Origin: Paroedura picta
Lineage: Eukaryota > Chordata > Lepidosauria > Squamata > Gekkonidae
DNA: 64,000 nucleotides
Assembly: GCF_049243985.1 (NCBI RefSeq)
Contig: NC_135375.1
Span: 21,948,490-22,012,489 of the forward strand
Reading direction: 5' to 3'
In this document: positions 10,311 through 21,149 of the stretch, in pieces
Position numbering within the stretch: the first letter of the stretch is position 1
Layout of the letters: each line of letters opens with the position of its first letter
Position numbers and translations under genes: made by a program
Notes under the pieces: generated by a model
What the model was told of the DNA's origin: nothing
Database searches by the model: none
The model's input: only the letters and a program-made list of their open reading frames with translations

Positions 10311-11054
10311 AGAATGCCAAGTCTCTCCTAGCAACCAATGAGGAATGGAATGGTACTTACCTGGAGAGAGAGAAAGGTCTAGGTCTCATTGCTGACATCA
10401 CTAAATGATGTGACACTTCCTGTGTGACATGGCAACCCTAGACAGGAAGCTGGACCAGTTGGACCACTGTTCTGATCCAGCAGGGCTCTTCTTAAGTTCC
10501 CCTCACTTAGAGGAAGGAATACATAGAATCCAACTCAGTGGGTATCCTGCCACCTCAGAATGCTGCAAAACAGCTGTTAAAATGTGCAAAGACACAACTG
10601 TTAGCTTCACTGGACAACAAAGCTTAAAAACATTTGTGAAATTCTGCCATTCACAAATGAATGAAGCAGTCTCCCAAGTTCTACCAGTGAAAGAAATGGG
10701 TAGCTCATCCAAATGCCTATTTCCTCTTCCTCCTCCTCCTCCTCCTCATTGTAAGGTAGGGCATGAACTCTGTACAATTTGAGACCAGGGCTGATTAGAC
10801 TTAGATGGTCAGGTGAGGAGACACCTCTCTGTTAGTCATCCCTAATTAGGCAACATGTTCCTGCCTTTTAGTGCTGCGATTTATTTAAAGCATCGCTATG
10901 CCGCCTCCGCAAAGACCTGCTTATATCAGCTCATAAAATAAAATCATTTTTAAAATACAGTAATTAAAATGAAGCCCAGAAGCATAAAAACACCCCTCTA
11001 CAGGCAGCCGCTAGAAATGACTCAAGGTTCCCAGGGCTAAGAATATGAACCCGA
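10311..11054. other. Unassigned DNA with one repeat H scrap
   Basis: ACCAGTTGGACCACTGTTC and ATCCAGCAGGGCTCTTCTTA (about 10450-10497) match the end of repeat H. A short (TCC)n run lies near 10730. Nothing else was recognised. Confidence 0.45.
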
Positions 11055-11135
11055 AGTGTTTATAGTTGTATCCCGCCCTCCCCTGAGACTCAGGACGGTT
11101 CACATGAAATGTAAACAGTACATGGAACTTTATTT
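11055..11135 (-). mobile_element. LINE 3' tail fragment
   Basis: TATCCCGCCCTCCCC and CAGGACGGTTCACA resemble the reversed LINE tail (GCCGCCCTGAGCC type) seen elsewhere in the window. Confidence 0.45.
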
Positions 11136-11286
11136 CTAAATGACATATAAATGGACTGCGACAATAATAACTGTAACAATAGCAACCATCACCGAAGGGA
11201 ACGGTCTAATCAGAATAACGGTTCCTTGGTTCAGGTTGGGTGTATGGATTCCTGGGAGGGAGATTCAGGAGCCCTACAGATGTTGC

Positions 11287-11371
11287 TGATTTTGGTTGAC
11301 CTCAACTAAATGTCTGGTGGAAGAGCTCCCTTTTGCAGGCCCTGAGGAACTGTTTTAGTTCCATCAGGGCC
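11287..11371 (-). mobile_element. L2 C-terminal fragment
   Basis: The reverse complement encodes TRALMELKQFLRACKRELFHQTF, which matches the L2 end (a phrase such as IRAL..F..ALKTELFHQTF). Only about 85 bases are present. Confidence 0.75.
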
Positions 11372-11725
11372 CTGGTGTCAGACCAATGGCCCATCCAATT
11401 CAACACCCTATGTCATATAGTGGCCGAAAGCCAGGTGTCATCAGAAGGTCCAGCAGTGGGGCCAGAACTCCAGAAGCCCTCACACAGTGCTCCCCCAAGT
11501 ATCAAGGATACAGAGCATGACTGCCCCAGGCATAGTGCTCCATCTCTACCTTGTGGCTAAGAGCCACTGATGGACCTCTGCTCCATATGCTTACCCAATC
11601 CCTGCTTGAAGCTTGAAGCTGTCTGTTTGTAGCTGCCACCACTTCCGGGGGCATTGAATGCCACCTTTTAATTGCTCTTTGGATGAAGAGATACTTCTTT
11701 ATTAACTGTTCTAAACCCACTGCTC
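11372..11725 (-). mobile_element. Old CR1-like LINE 3' region
   Basis: The plus strand starts AGACCAATGGCCCATCCA. A minus-strand frame (11502-11720) gives LIKKYLFIQRAIKRWHSMPP. A similar arrangement occurs at 21.15-21.7 kb. It is likely an ancient CR1/L3-type element. Confidence 0.5.
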
Positions 11726-11827
11726 ATCAGTTTTCATGGGGTGCCCAAGAGTTCTTGCATTGTGAGAAATGGAGAAAAGTACTTCTTTCCCAACCTTCTC
11801 TATCCCATGCAAATCTATCCCTCAGTT

Positions 11828-12091
11828 GAGAGCCAGTTTGGTGTAGTGGGCCAGGTTTGAATCTGCACTCCCCCACATGGAGCCAGCTGGGTGACCCTGG
11901 GCTGACCGAGCAGTGATAACAAGGCTCTCTCAGCCTCACCTTCCTCACAGGGTGTCTATTGTGGGGAGAGGAAAGGGAAGGTGACTGTAATCCGCTTTGA
12001 GCCTCATCAAAGGTAGAGAAAAGCAGCATATAAGAACCAACTACTCTTCTTCTTGTTCTTCTTCTTCTTGTTCTTCTTCTTCTTGTTGTTT
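11828..12091 (+). mobile_element. SINE-A with deletion in the tRNA head
   Basis: AGAGCCAGTTTGGTGTAGTGG passes straight into GCCAGGTTTGAATCTGCAC, so about 30 bases between the A and B boxes are missing. The body and a CTT/GTT tail follow (ends about 12091). Confidence 0.88.
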
Positions 12092-12764
12092 CTCCAAGCT
12101 AAAGAGCCCTTTCAGTGGGGTGTTACTTCTGGCCATGGAACAATACTGAGATAAAAGTTAGTTAAGAGTAGCGAGGGTGATCCATGCTGATGCCCTGCCC
12201 TCAAGAATTTGGCCTTGAAGTAGACTTAAATGGATTTATGATTTTGTAGCCATAGTATATTTTTGGAAAGAGGAAATGGTTATGGGGCCAGTGATGTCAC
12301 CAAGGGGTAGAGCATGTGCAGCAATTAGCTTCTTATTATAGGCCACGGTGTTGCAACTTTTATAATCTAGTTGTGTGGAAGGAGAACTGATACAAATCAT
12401 CTCTGATCTGAACAGGCAGTCAAAGGTAAATAGCTCTCGAAAGCAACAATCAGTCACCATCCCAACCTTTTAAGCGAGTTTGTATTTGTGTGAATGTTTT
12501 CATTGTAATTGCTGTTGCCTGGTTACATGGAGTTATTGTATTTGTGTGCCAGGCTCAGGAAAGCATAAGAGCACCTGAAATCATCACAGTTTTATGGTGA
12601 CAACCTTCTGAAGTAGGCTAATCTACATGTATGGTGGCCACATACGTAGCAGTATTTTTGCAGTAAAAGGTAGTCTCCCAAGCATTTGTTGTATTTTATT
12701 CATTTGCACCCTCCCGTTCTCTCCAATGTGGACCCCTAATAGCTGATATCCTTTTTCCCTGCTC
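12092..12764. other. No recognised feature
   Basis: Moderately AT-rich DNA with no recognised gene or repeat family. Confidence 0.5.
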
Positions 12765-12922
12765 CATTTTAGCCTCACAATAATCCTGTGAAATAAACTA
12801 GCCAAGAGAGCGTGGCAGGCCCAAGGTCACCCAGTGAACTTCCATGGCCCGAGTAACCATTCAAACCTAGGTCTCCCATTAACTAGCCCAACACTCTTAA
12901 CCACTATGCCACACTCTCTTAA
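12765..12922 (-). mobile_element. SINE-T (older tRNA-derived SINE)
   Basis: The reverse complement begins GAGAGTGTGGCATAGTGGTTA (A box) and contains CCTAGGTTTGAATGG (B box). The body follows with CACTGGGTGACCTTGGGCC. A related copy split by R1 lies at 51.7-52.45 kb. Confidence 0.72.
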
Positions 12923-13162
12923 AGAGAAAACTTTTGCTATCTCAAAGCACCAGTGTCTCTACAAAACTAAAATTCAGCAGTTGCTACTTTAAAGATGGAG
13001 ACAATTTTGCCCCTGTTTGATTGCCCCCTGGAAGATGGCAGAAATGTGGAATGTCTCTATTCAGGGCACAGATCATTGTGACTACTGAAACCATGACCTC
13101 CCCCTCATTCCATCTGAACCCAGATTACATGATAGTTGGTTACCTTTTGGTCTCATTGCAAT

Positions 13163-13372
13163 CTGAGAGCCAGTTTGGTGTAGTGGTTAGGAGTGCGGAC
13201 TTCTAATCTGACATGCCAGGTTCAATTCTGCACTCCCCCACATGCAGCCAGCTGGGTGACCTTGGGCTTACCATGGCACTGATAAAACTGTTCTGACCGA
13301 GCAGTGATATCAGGGTACTCTCAGCCTCACCTGCCCCACAGGGTGTCTGTTGTGGGAAGAGGAAAGGGCAAC
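13163..13372 (+). mobile_element. SINE-A, 3' truncated
   Basis: AGAGCCAGTTTGGTGTAGTGG, a GGTTCAATTCTG B box, and the body to GTGTCTGTTGTGGGAAGAGG. It stops at GGAAAGGGCA and lacks the CTT tail. Confidence 0.93.
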
Positions 13373-13734
13373 TTTTGGATGAGATTTTGCAAATCAAATA
13401 TTTGAGGTCTCGTTCAGCCTGATATTCAAATCCAGTTGTCCAATTTCTATTGGCTTTCTTCTTTCTTTTAAGTAATTGCAACCTATGATCAATGAATGCA
13501 AAGTCCATTTTGCCAAGAAAACCATTGTAGGTTATGGATAGACAACTGAGTCCCTGGAGGACCATCTGGCCCTAGGAACTTTCCTTCCTTCCCCCAGCAG
13601 AACAAAGACCATCCTCTGTCTTCTAAGTGGATCATCAAAGGCTCTTGAACTTCCTTCTTCCTAGTCCCGGTGTGATAAACTTTTTATCAGTTCCGTTCAA
13701 CCTGAAAGCTTTTTTCTGGAGGGGGGAAGGGGGG
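13373..13734. other. No recognised feature
   Basis: Nothing recognised apart from a short G-rich run near 13720. Confidence 0.5.
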
Positions 13735-13840
13735 TTTGTGTCAAGTCACAGCTGACTTATGACAACCTCATGGGGTCTTCAAGGCAAGAGATGTTCTGAG
13801 GTGGCTGGCCATTGCTTGCCTCCATGCCACGACCTTTTGT
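13735..13840 (-). mobile_element. 5S-SINE 3' end fragment
   Basis: GTCAAGTCACAGCTGACTTA followed by TTCAAGGCAAGAGATG and GGCCATTGCTTGCCTCCATG matches the left part of the minus-strand 5S-SINE at 15.95 kb. The 5S-like head is absent. Confidence 0.72.
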
Positions 13841-14562
13841 TCAGTCTTCTCTCACCACCTGCTATCCCAGGTTGCTGCCAAAGTAAACGAGCAGAAGGAA
13901 GAGGAGGAGAGTTCTCATTGCCTTCCCCCCTCCTGGATTCTTTTGGGTTCCCCTCCTTTGATACATTCCACAACAAATGATATCCTTCAAGGGGCAATGA
14001 GGAAGGAAAGAAGATGGTCAAATCCATTGGCTAATGCACACGACTTTGCAGAAAGATACTCAACCACATTGTCTAAAGCATAGGACTCTGGTTTTATGTT
14101 TGCATCTCCCTTGATGGATGTGGGCAAGGGGTTTTCATCAGAACTCAATGAATATTACTTGTCATGGAAGTTCATTTAAATTGAACTTGATTTTTAATAA
14201 GGTTTGTTTGTTTGCATCCGGCTGGTACTTTCACACATTTTCTTTTTTTGCGTCATTCGGATACATTAAAGCGTTCGTTCTCATACCTAGACTGTCTCTA
14301 GACAATTTGCATTTTCGAATGGATTTGTTTTTCAATTTAATCAAAGGCTGGGTCACGCTGAACTTTTCATAAAGCAATTAACTATGTAGAAACAAATAAT
14401 TCCTTTCCACTGGCTGATTCTAGCAGAAGCGGCTGTCAAACACCTAGCAGTTGTTTTTCTAGGGAAATTATTTCAGTCTCTTCAATAAATATATATATTT
14501 AAATAACACAAACATATCATTCAGGTCCCATCTTGGGCATTTCATTTAAAAGGACCAGGCAG
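13841..14562. other. No recognised feature
   Basis: Nothing recognised. From about 14100 the sequence is AT-rich and looks single-copy. Confidence 0.5.
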
Positions 14563-14576
14563 TAGGCTATTTATTT

Positions 14577-14767
14577 TGTGGTTGTTGTTAGGTGCGAAGT
14601 CGTGTCCAACCCATCGCGACCCCATGGACAATGATCCTCCAGGCCTTCCTGTCCTCTACCATTCCTCGAAGTCCATTTAAGTTTGCACCGACTGCTTCGG
14701 TGACTCCATCCAGCCACCTCATTCTCTGTCGTCCCCTTCTTCATTTGCCCTCGATTGCTCCCAGCAT
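14577..14767 (-). mobile_element. BovB LINE 3' end with 14-bp target duplication
   Basis: The left edge is GTTGTTGTTAGGTGCGAAGT (tail side). The reverse complement matches the last 190 bases of the copy at 4151-4525, including the GRQRMRWLDG region. TAGGCTATTTATTT flanks it at 14563-14576 and 14768-14781, a perfect 14-bp duplication. It is strongly 5' truncated. Confidence 0.93.
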
Positions 14768-14890
14768 TAGGCTATTTATTTATTTATTTGTAATTATATT
14801 TATATACCGCCACTCATGAGTGTCTTGCGGCGGTTTACAAAAATGAATAAAACACAACAAAACCCCCAACGATACCCTTAAAACAATATA
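14768..14890 (-). mobile_element. LINE 3' tail fragment
   Basis: TTATTTATTTATTTG, then ATATACCGCCACTCATGAG and GCGGCGGTTTACA. This is a reversed LINE tail of the same general type as at 42.88 kb. Confidence 0.55.
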
Positions 14891-15059
14891 AGACCACATT
14901 AAACAAGATGGCGAACCATAAAACATCAGCCTTCCCCTCTGTTCAGCATGTAGGTCAAGAAACTGGGAGTGGGAATCCTAGCTGATCTTCGTTGGTCTCA
15001 GATGGAGATCTCAGATAGAACCACCAGGGATGCCGCCCTGGCCCCAACCATTATGTATT

Positions 15060-15180
15060 ATGTGAAATATCTTTGCCTTACATCCTGGAGAGGTGCTGCC
15101 AGTCAAAGTAGGTGATACAGACCTTCATGGACCAAATGTCCGAATCAGTAGAAGGCAGTTCCATATGTTCATGAGACACC
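15060..15180 (+). mobile_element. SINE-C 3' half
   Basis: CCTGGAGAGGTGCTGCCAGTC, then GGTGATACAGACCTTCATGG and CAGTAGAAGGCAGTTCC match the 3' half of SINE-C (37.0 and 44.8 kb copies). Confidence 0.6.
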
Positions 15181-15949
15181 CTGAACAACCATAGTTAGCA
15201 CATATTTAGTTAATCGCAAACTGGGTTTGCATCAGGTCTGAACAGAGCCTAACAATGCAGCCCTAAATCTTTCTAAGCTGATGAAACTCAGTGGGTTTGT
15301 TGGGGCATTACTGTGCTTAGAATAGCACGGTAAATCTCATTTTCAATCAGCATCTCTTTTATGGAAAATAGGGAGTTTTAGAACCCTCGAAACAGTACAT
15401 TGAATTATGGTGCTACTGGTTTATGTGGACAGAAATCAGAAATCAACCTAATGCCCTTTTCAAAGAAACAATGGGAAAATGGCAGATTCTTAATAGCTGC
15501 AGATGACACATATCAGTGGAAAACTACTGGTATTCATTGCCTAGATATAGGATGCTTTGCTAAAAACCTGCGTATGATATGAGCACGTTTCTCAGTAGGG
15601 ACTCACGTAGTTAGCATTTTTTCATTCCTTCTATTTCTCAGTCATTCTCTGGGGCATTTTTAACATTTGCCCCCAGTTTCACAGAGCAACGTGGCTGAAA
15701 TATAGGCACGGGGAAAAGGAATCCATTTGTAGGGACGTGTTTTTCCGTATCCCAAGTGGTACAAAAGGTCAAGTGCAGCTCTTCCTTGTGAAGACACTGG
15801 ATACTTACGGCATGCATATGATACAAGTTTGACAAATAGACAGGTTGAAAGGGGGATTAGGGATGTTCCCAGACTGCCAGGATCAGTCCATTCTTCCCAA
15901 AGCTAATCAGGAAGTAGCATCTCCTAAGGTCCTTATTGGTGGTGGTGGA
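15181..15949. other. No recognised feature
   Basis: No gene recognised. Open frames at 15400-15582 and 15638-15835 have no family motif. Confidence 0.45.
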
Positions 15950-15993
15950 AAGTGCAGTCAAGTCACAGTTGACATGGTAGCGACCCTGTAGGG

Positions 15994-16129
15994 CAGGGGT
16001 AGTCAACCTGTGGTCCTCCAGGTGTCCATGGACTACAATTCCCATGAGCCCCTGCCAGCATTTGCTGGCAGGGGCTCATGGGAATTGTAGTCCATGGACA
16101 TCTGGAGGACCACACGTTGACTACCCCTG
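15994..16129. mobile_element. MITE-P (palindromic hAT), TSD CTGTAGGG
   Basis: The ends are CAGGGGTAGTCAACCTGTGG and its inverse. The whole 136 bases fold into one long hairpin around TTTGCTGGC. CTGTAGGG is repeated at 15986-15993 and 16130-16137, an exact 8-bp hAT-type duplication. No transposase is present. Confidence 0.95.
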
Positions 16130-16242
16130 CTGTAGGGCTTTCAAGGCAAGAGACTTTCAAAAGTGGTTTGCCATTGCCTGTCTCTATTGGGCTTCCTTGG
16201 TCTTGGGCTGCCTTGGTCTTCTCCTAGCCAAGTATTAACCAG

Positions 16243-16506
16243 AAGAGCCAGCTTGAGGTAGAGGAGCTACCTCTAACCTGGAGAGCCGGGTTTGATTCCC
16301 CACTCCTCCTCCACATGCGCCCAGCTGGGCTAGTCACAGTTCTGTTAGAGCTATCTGTTCTGTTCTGCCAGAGTCCTCTCAGCCCAACCTACCTCACAAG
16401 GGGGTCTGTTGTGGAGAGAGGAGGGGAAGGGGATTGTAAGCTGCTTTGAGACTCCATTGTGCAGTGAAAAGGGTGGTATAAAAAACAGCTTTTCTTCCTC
16501 TACCTC
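16243..16506 (+). mobile_element. SINE-A variant inside the 5S-SINE
   Basis: AAGAGCCAGCTTGAGGTAGAG, a GGGTTTGATTCC B box, and the usual body to GTATAAAAAACAGC. TAACCAG lies on both sides (16236-16242 and 16507-16513), a 7-bp duplication. Confidence 0.85.
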
Positions 16507-16530
16507 TAACCAGGACCAACCCTGCTTAGC

Positions 16531-16668
16531 TTAGGGGTTGCCAAACTGTGGCTCTCCTGATGTGAACCGACTACAATTCCCATTAGCCCCTGCCAGCAGA
16601 CTGCCAGCACGGGGTTGTGGGAATTGTGGTCTATGGATATCGGGAGAACCATAGTTTGGCCACCCCTC
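16531..16668. mobile_element. Older MITE-P-like palindrome
   Basis: The left end TTAGGGGTTGCCAAACTGTGG is mirrored by CATAGTTTGGCCACCCCT at the right. Interior blocks GACTACAATTCCCATTAGCCC and GGGAATTGTGGTC match MITE-P. More diverged than the others, so older or a sister subfamily. Confidence 0.8.
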
Positions 16669-16690
16669 TCTGACAAGAGTGAGCTAGCCT

Positions 16691-16785
16691 CATAGAATCA
16701 TAGAATCATAGAGTCGGAAGGGACCTCATGGGTCATCTAGTCCAACCACCTGCACTATGCAGGACACTCACAACGAATAATCTTG
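16691..16785 (-). mobile_element. CR1 LINE 3' end
   Basis: CATAGAATCATAGAATCATAG, then GGAAGGGACCTCATGGGTCAT and CTAGTCCAACCACCTGCA. This is the reversed CR1 3' end with its ATTCTATG-type short tail repeats. Confidence 0.9.
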
Positions 16786-18839
16786 GGCCATTATTAGCTA
16801 GCAGCAGAATAAAAACAGCAAGAACATTGAGAACTGCCCTAAACTATTTCTCCATCCACATCCAAGCAGATAAGGTTGTTAGCAATCAGAATTCATTAAT
16901 GCTCATTTTAGGTAGCTGCTTCCAACCAACACTACCAGCTGAAGCAGCATCTTCATTTATAAACTAGAGAAAAGTCCAACGAATTTTAGTCTTAGAACCA
17001 GACCAAACAATGCATTTTGCTGTGTGTGTGCTTACAAGATCTCCGAAGCCAATTAAAAGACAATAAGTACATGATTAAATGTCCTAAATTTAATTACACC
17101 CTTCTAAATTCATTGAAGTTACTGAACTTAGAATGGTACATCTCTGCAAAATGAATTGGACATGATCAGGTACACTTTCAAAGTCTGCATGAGCTGTCTA
17201 AATGTACGAATCTTTATCAGAGACCTTGAAGCAAAATTCCTTTGCAACCTAAATACAATTGATCTGAAGTCAGTCATTTGACTGACTTTGCTGGTGGTAA
17301 AATACACACATGTACTCCCTGGAATACTGGTTAATATATAAGCTCTCCTTGCTCATCTGTCTCTTGGCAGAATGCAGTTCTGATGGAAGGAATGTATCCA
17401 CAATTCAGTAATCTCTTATTCCACTTGCTTTATCATTCGTTGGATCCGTAAACCTTTATTTCATTCCCCTTCAGAATCATACGGATGGTTTGACCATCAT
17501 TTTTCAACAGTAAATCAATATTCAGTGCTTGATGCTGCTTAGATGGGCATGTAGGTTCTGAATGCTATTGGGGTTGGCTCCAGCCAGCTTCTTCATTTGA
17601 AGAAGAATTTTCTACAACTCCTGTCCCATGTGGCTTTCCTGCATGCAATACTCAATATATTCTTCAATTGGTGATCATTATTGGAGTGGACCCTTCATTC
17701 GTTTTTTCATCAGTAGAAAAGCTCCCTGGATCCAACCCATTATATGTGTGGAACAGGGTGGTACGGAAGTTCTGTCTTGGACTTTCAGCGATACATTTGC
17801 ATGTGCCACCTGCCAATAAATGCTGCAGTCACCAAGTGAAGTGTTGCAATCAAAAGAAAGACAAAACAGTTGCTTCCCACATCTTGTCTTGCCCCTCACA
17901 AAAGAGAGATCGCTGTAGATACCTCCCACAAATATAGAGAGACAGGAGAAAGAATGCAGTTTAAACTACAGCCAGAAGCTAAGAACATAAGGGAGGTTGC
18001 AATAGCATGATGTTCTCACCTGGGTCAGATGAAAGATCCATCTGGTCTCCAGCAGCAGATAGGCTCAGAAAGATCATGGAGATAACCACCTGCGCTTGGT
18101 ACTTTTGCAGAACAATTTGCTTTAGATGGCCCCATTGAGCTTCATATATACTCCCAACCACCCCCCAAAGAACAAACCAGAGTAATTCACCTGTGAGCAA
18201 GAGTAGTAGTGCTAGTCTGTAGTAATTCTTGACTTGAGCCCGTTTATGATGATCAGCTGAATTCTTCACGTGAGCCAAATTTACTGTATCTTCCTAACAG
18301 ATCTGACAGAGGGACAAGTTCAGTGCACAGTAGCTGTCCTCTATCCAGGTGGCAAAATCATTTTTATCTTCCTCAGGATACTCGTCATGTTTTTGGAGTA
18401 CTTGTATAAAGGATGCCCCCCAAGATAAAAGAAAATGACTGGACTCAATCTTCCCGGCATTTTTCTCTGGACTTGTCCTCTTGCTTGCCAACAGAAAGAT
18501 CAGTTTTATGTCCATTCTCCAATAATCAAAAATACCGTGCTTTTATTTGTTCTGTTCATAGAAGGCATATCTATGGAATCTATAGAGTCTGGGAGGAGCT
18601 TGTGTAGTTCTACAGGGAATCTAAGCGAAATGGACTATGATAAATGGTTTCCTGTCTTACAAAAAGCTACAGCATATTATTCAATGCTGCACTTACAGAA
18701 TGTGATATACAACTGGATGGCTTTATTTTTAAAAAGTTTCTCAATTTAGGATAGTTTAAGAAGGATCTGACTCTTCACATGTGGCATTATCCCTCTGTAT
18801 ACTTCCAGGGGACTTGCAATATCTTGTCTGCTGCTTGTA
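16786..18839. other. Mostly unassigned DNA
   Basis: No gene recognised. A piece near 17983-18065 (AAGAACATAAGGG and GATCCATCTGGTCTCCAGCA) looks like an old CR1-type end. The remainder appears single-copy and AT-rich. Confidence 0.45.
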
Positions 18840-19045
18840 CTCATGAGCACATGAATATGCTTTATAATGAAGCTGACCCTTGGCCCTAGGTCAGCACCCC
18901 CTACCCAAACTGGCTGCGATTCTCCAGGTCCCAAGCACGATCTGTTACCAGATGTTTAAAACTGGTGATACCAGGGATTGAACCTGGAACCTTCTGCATG
19001 CTAAGCAGTTGGTATACCACTAAACTACAGCCTGGGCCCCATGGA
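18840..19045 (-). mobile_element. SINE-C with tRNA head
   Basis: GGGATTGAACCTGGAACCTTC and TGCATGCTAAGCAG are the reversed B box and anticodon-like region. CACTAAACTACAGCCTGGGCC is the reversed A-box end. The body toward 18840 is diverged. Confidence 0.72.
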
Positions 19046-20581
19046 ATGCTTCAGGAATTTGTGTGTCATCCTTGCTAATATTCTCTGTATCATTTCAAGT
19101 TTAGGATATGTGCTGTTGAAGTCAGCACAAACTTGTCTTCATCTTTGCCTGTGTTTCTCCATTTTCTCATGTTCCTCCTGTTAGTTTGATGAGGCTCTGA
19201 CCCATGCGGTGCTTGTATTCCCCCAGCTCACCAAGAGAGTATTGACCAGAGGTTGGGTTTATGTCTTTTGCCCACCATGCTTTTCACAAGGCACCTTGGA
19301 GGAAAGCACTGTGTGCCCATATTTATGGGTGGTAGAAACTGGTAGGCATTTCTCATGAGGTGGCATCAGATAACAGCTGTGAACCTACACATATTGTGGA
19401 CCCACACATGACCATTTATTTGAACATTTGTGCACACAAGTTCAATTTTTTTTAAACTTCAAAATCAATAATGTATTATTCCATCCAAACACACCATTGG
19501 CCATTATTAATGCCAAGTTGTGGCCAGACGATCATTCCTAAACCAACAAGTTTCTTGTTTCGAAGAAGGCAAGGAGCATGCACAAAACCATAAGGATAAT
19601 ATCTCTGGGATGTAAGAACTCCATTGAAGCTAAGTTTGGGCGTTGTGGGCATGTACACAGGCTAATATGCTGAACTTTAATTCTGATAAGAGTATGGAAG
19701 GAGCTATCATCACCCAATTTTAATATTTTGGAAATCTTCATTAGTTTTGTTAGGCTCTTCTGTGTTATTTCAAGTATTTGTTTTTGGGACTGGACCTGTC
19801 CCTGGTATTAGAGCTTCCCCTAGACTTACCTGATCATTCTATCGTGGCCACATTGGGATGGTAGAAGCTGTGTCTGGGCTCTTTAAAGTCCAGGAAGCTG
19901 GCAGCAGCCATGCTCAACTGAGAAAAGGTCATGGTGGGGAAAAATCCATGTCATGGGGGCCCATGGAGGTATATGCCTCCATAAGGGACTAGGCTCTCTC
20001 TCCGTGCTTCACAGGAAAGTACCAGTGAACGCGGAAAAGAACATGGGGTCATCAACTCCCTCCCTTCTTCCAATCTGAGGCTCTGTTTGTTGCAAGTGGG
20101 TTGACAGGGGATGATAGATTCTTTTGTGTCCATCATCTGTTATTGCTTTTCGTTTATGTCCTTGGATGGATATATCCCTTTGCCTCAGTCAGAATTAGCA
20201 AAGCAATCTCCCTGCAATACATGGTGGAACAATTTGGGCTAGATTATATAAAATCTATAACTCCATGGGATCACTTCTCAAGGGCCAGTAGCTGGAACAA
20301 AAGAGTGTAACCTTTATGGGCAGGAGAAAGAACAGCTTGTACTCCACTTGATGCTTGAAAATCACACTATCAAGCTTGGAAATCTCCCAATTGTATTTTT
20401 ATCAGTTTTTCCACCTTATATCTCATAAAGTACACGTTAGTCTCAATTTTTTTCTCTCTCTTGTTGCTCCTTTCAGCCTGCTATGAAATATTATTTTTAT
20501 AAATCTATAACTCCTGCAGGAGAGAGACTGTGAAGTCATGGTGGAGCTCACATTTTACATGTAGGAAGTTCCAGGTTAATT
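19046..20581. other. No recognised feature
   Basis: I see no repeat family or coding signal that I can support. Confidence 0.45.
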
Positions 20582-20589
20582 CTCTAGTT

Positions 20590-20684
20590 CAGTAGTAGTC
20601 AAACTGCGGCCCTCCAGATGTCCATGGACTACAATTCCCATGTAGTCCATGGACATCTGGAGGGCCGCAGTTTGACTACCCCTG
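20590..20684. mobile_element. MITE-P, 95-bp short form, TSD CTCTAGTT
   Basis: The arms CAGTAGTAGTCAAACTGCGG and CCGCAGTTTGACTACCCCTG are present, but the central part (GAGCCCCTGCCAGC and its mirror) is absent. This leaves two arms of about 46 bases meeting at CCCATGTAG. CTCTAGTT flanks it exactly (20582-20589, 20685-20692). Confidence 0.95.
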
Positions 20685-21149
20685 CTCTAGTTTTTCAGGT
20701 GAAAGAATTTCATGGAAGAGGTGTCCAAAAAGACTTTTCTTTGCTCGGGGTCCAGGAAAGTCATGGTCAGTTCAAAGTGAACAACAGGACAACAGAACAA
20801 GGATCTGACTCAGTATAGCACAGTTTCGTCTTCCATGTTATGGTCTTCACCTCTTCACCCCATGTTGTTTGAAAGCTGCAGTAAAGAATTAGGCTATTGT
20901 CTAAGAATGCTGATGTCAAAAGAAAAAAAAAACTTCCACTTTCTCCCAGAGAGGCCACAGTACTTTGGAATTATCATGCATATAGTTTTTGAGATGATTA
21001 CTGTGTTCTTCTCCAAAGTCCTAGCCAAGCGTCAAGTGTTGCTTTTCAAGGATTGCCATGGAGATCCATTCCAGCAAAATTCCTGGGGCTTTGATCAGGG
21101 TCCATCTCATCAAAACTGCAAGCAGAGAAATGTTCAGGCATGAATCCAA

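Larger units (their letters stand above)
15950..16690 (-). mobile_element. 5S-rRNA-derived SINE, split by three insertions
   Basis: Pieces at 15950-15993, 16130-16242, 16507-16530 and about 16668-16690 form one minus-strand element in order: GTCAAGTCACAGTTGACATGG, GGTTTGCCATTGCCTG, AAGTATTAACCAG, GACCAACCCTGCTTAGCTT, TCTGACAAGAGTGAGC. The last two are the reverse complement of 5S rRNA internal sequence (consensus AAGCTAAGCAGGGTC and GATCTCGTCTGATC). A MITE-P, a SINE-A and an older MITE-P-like element separate the pieces. Confidence 0.85.
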
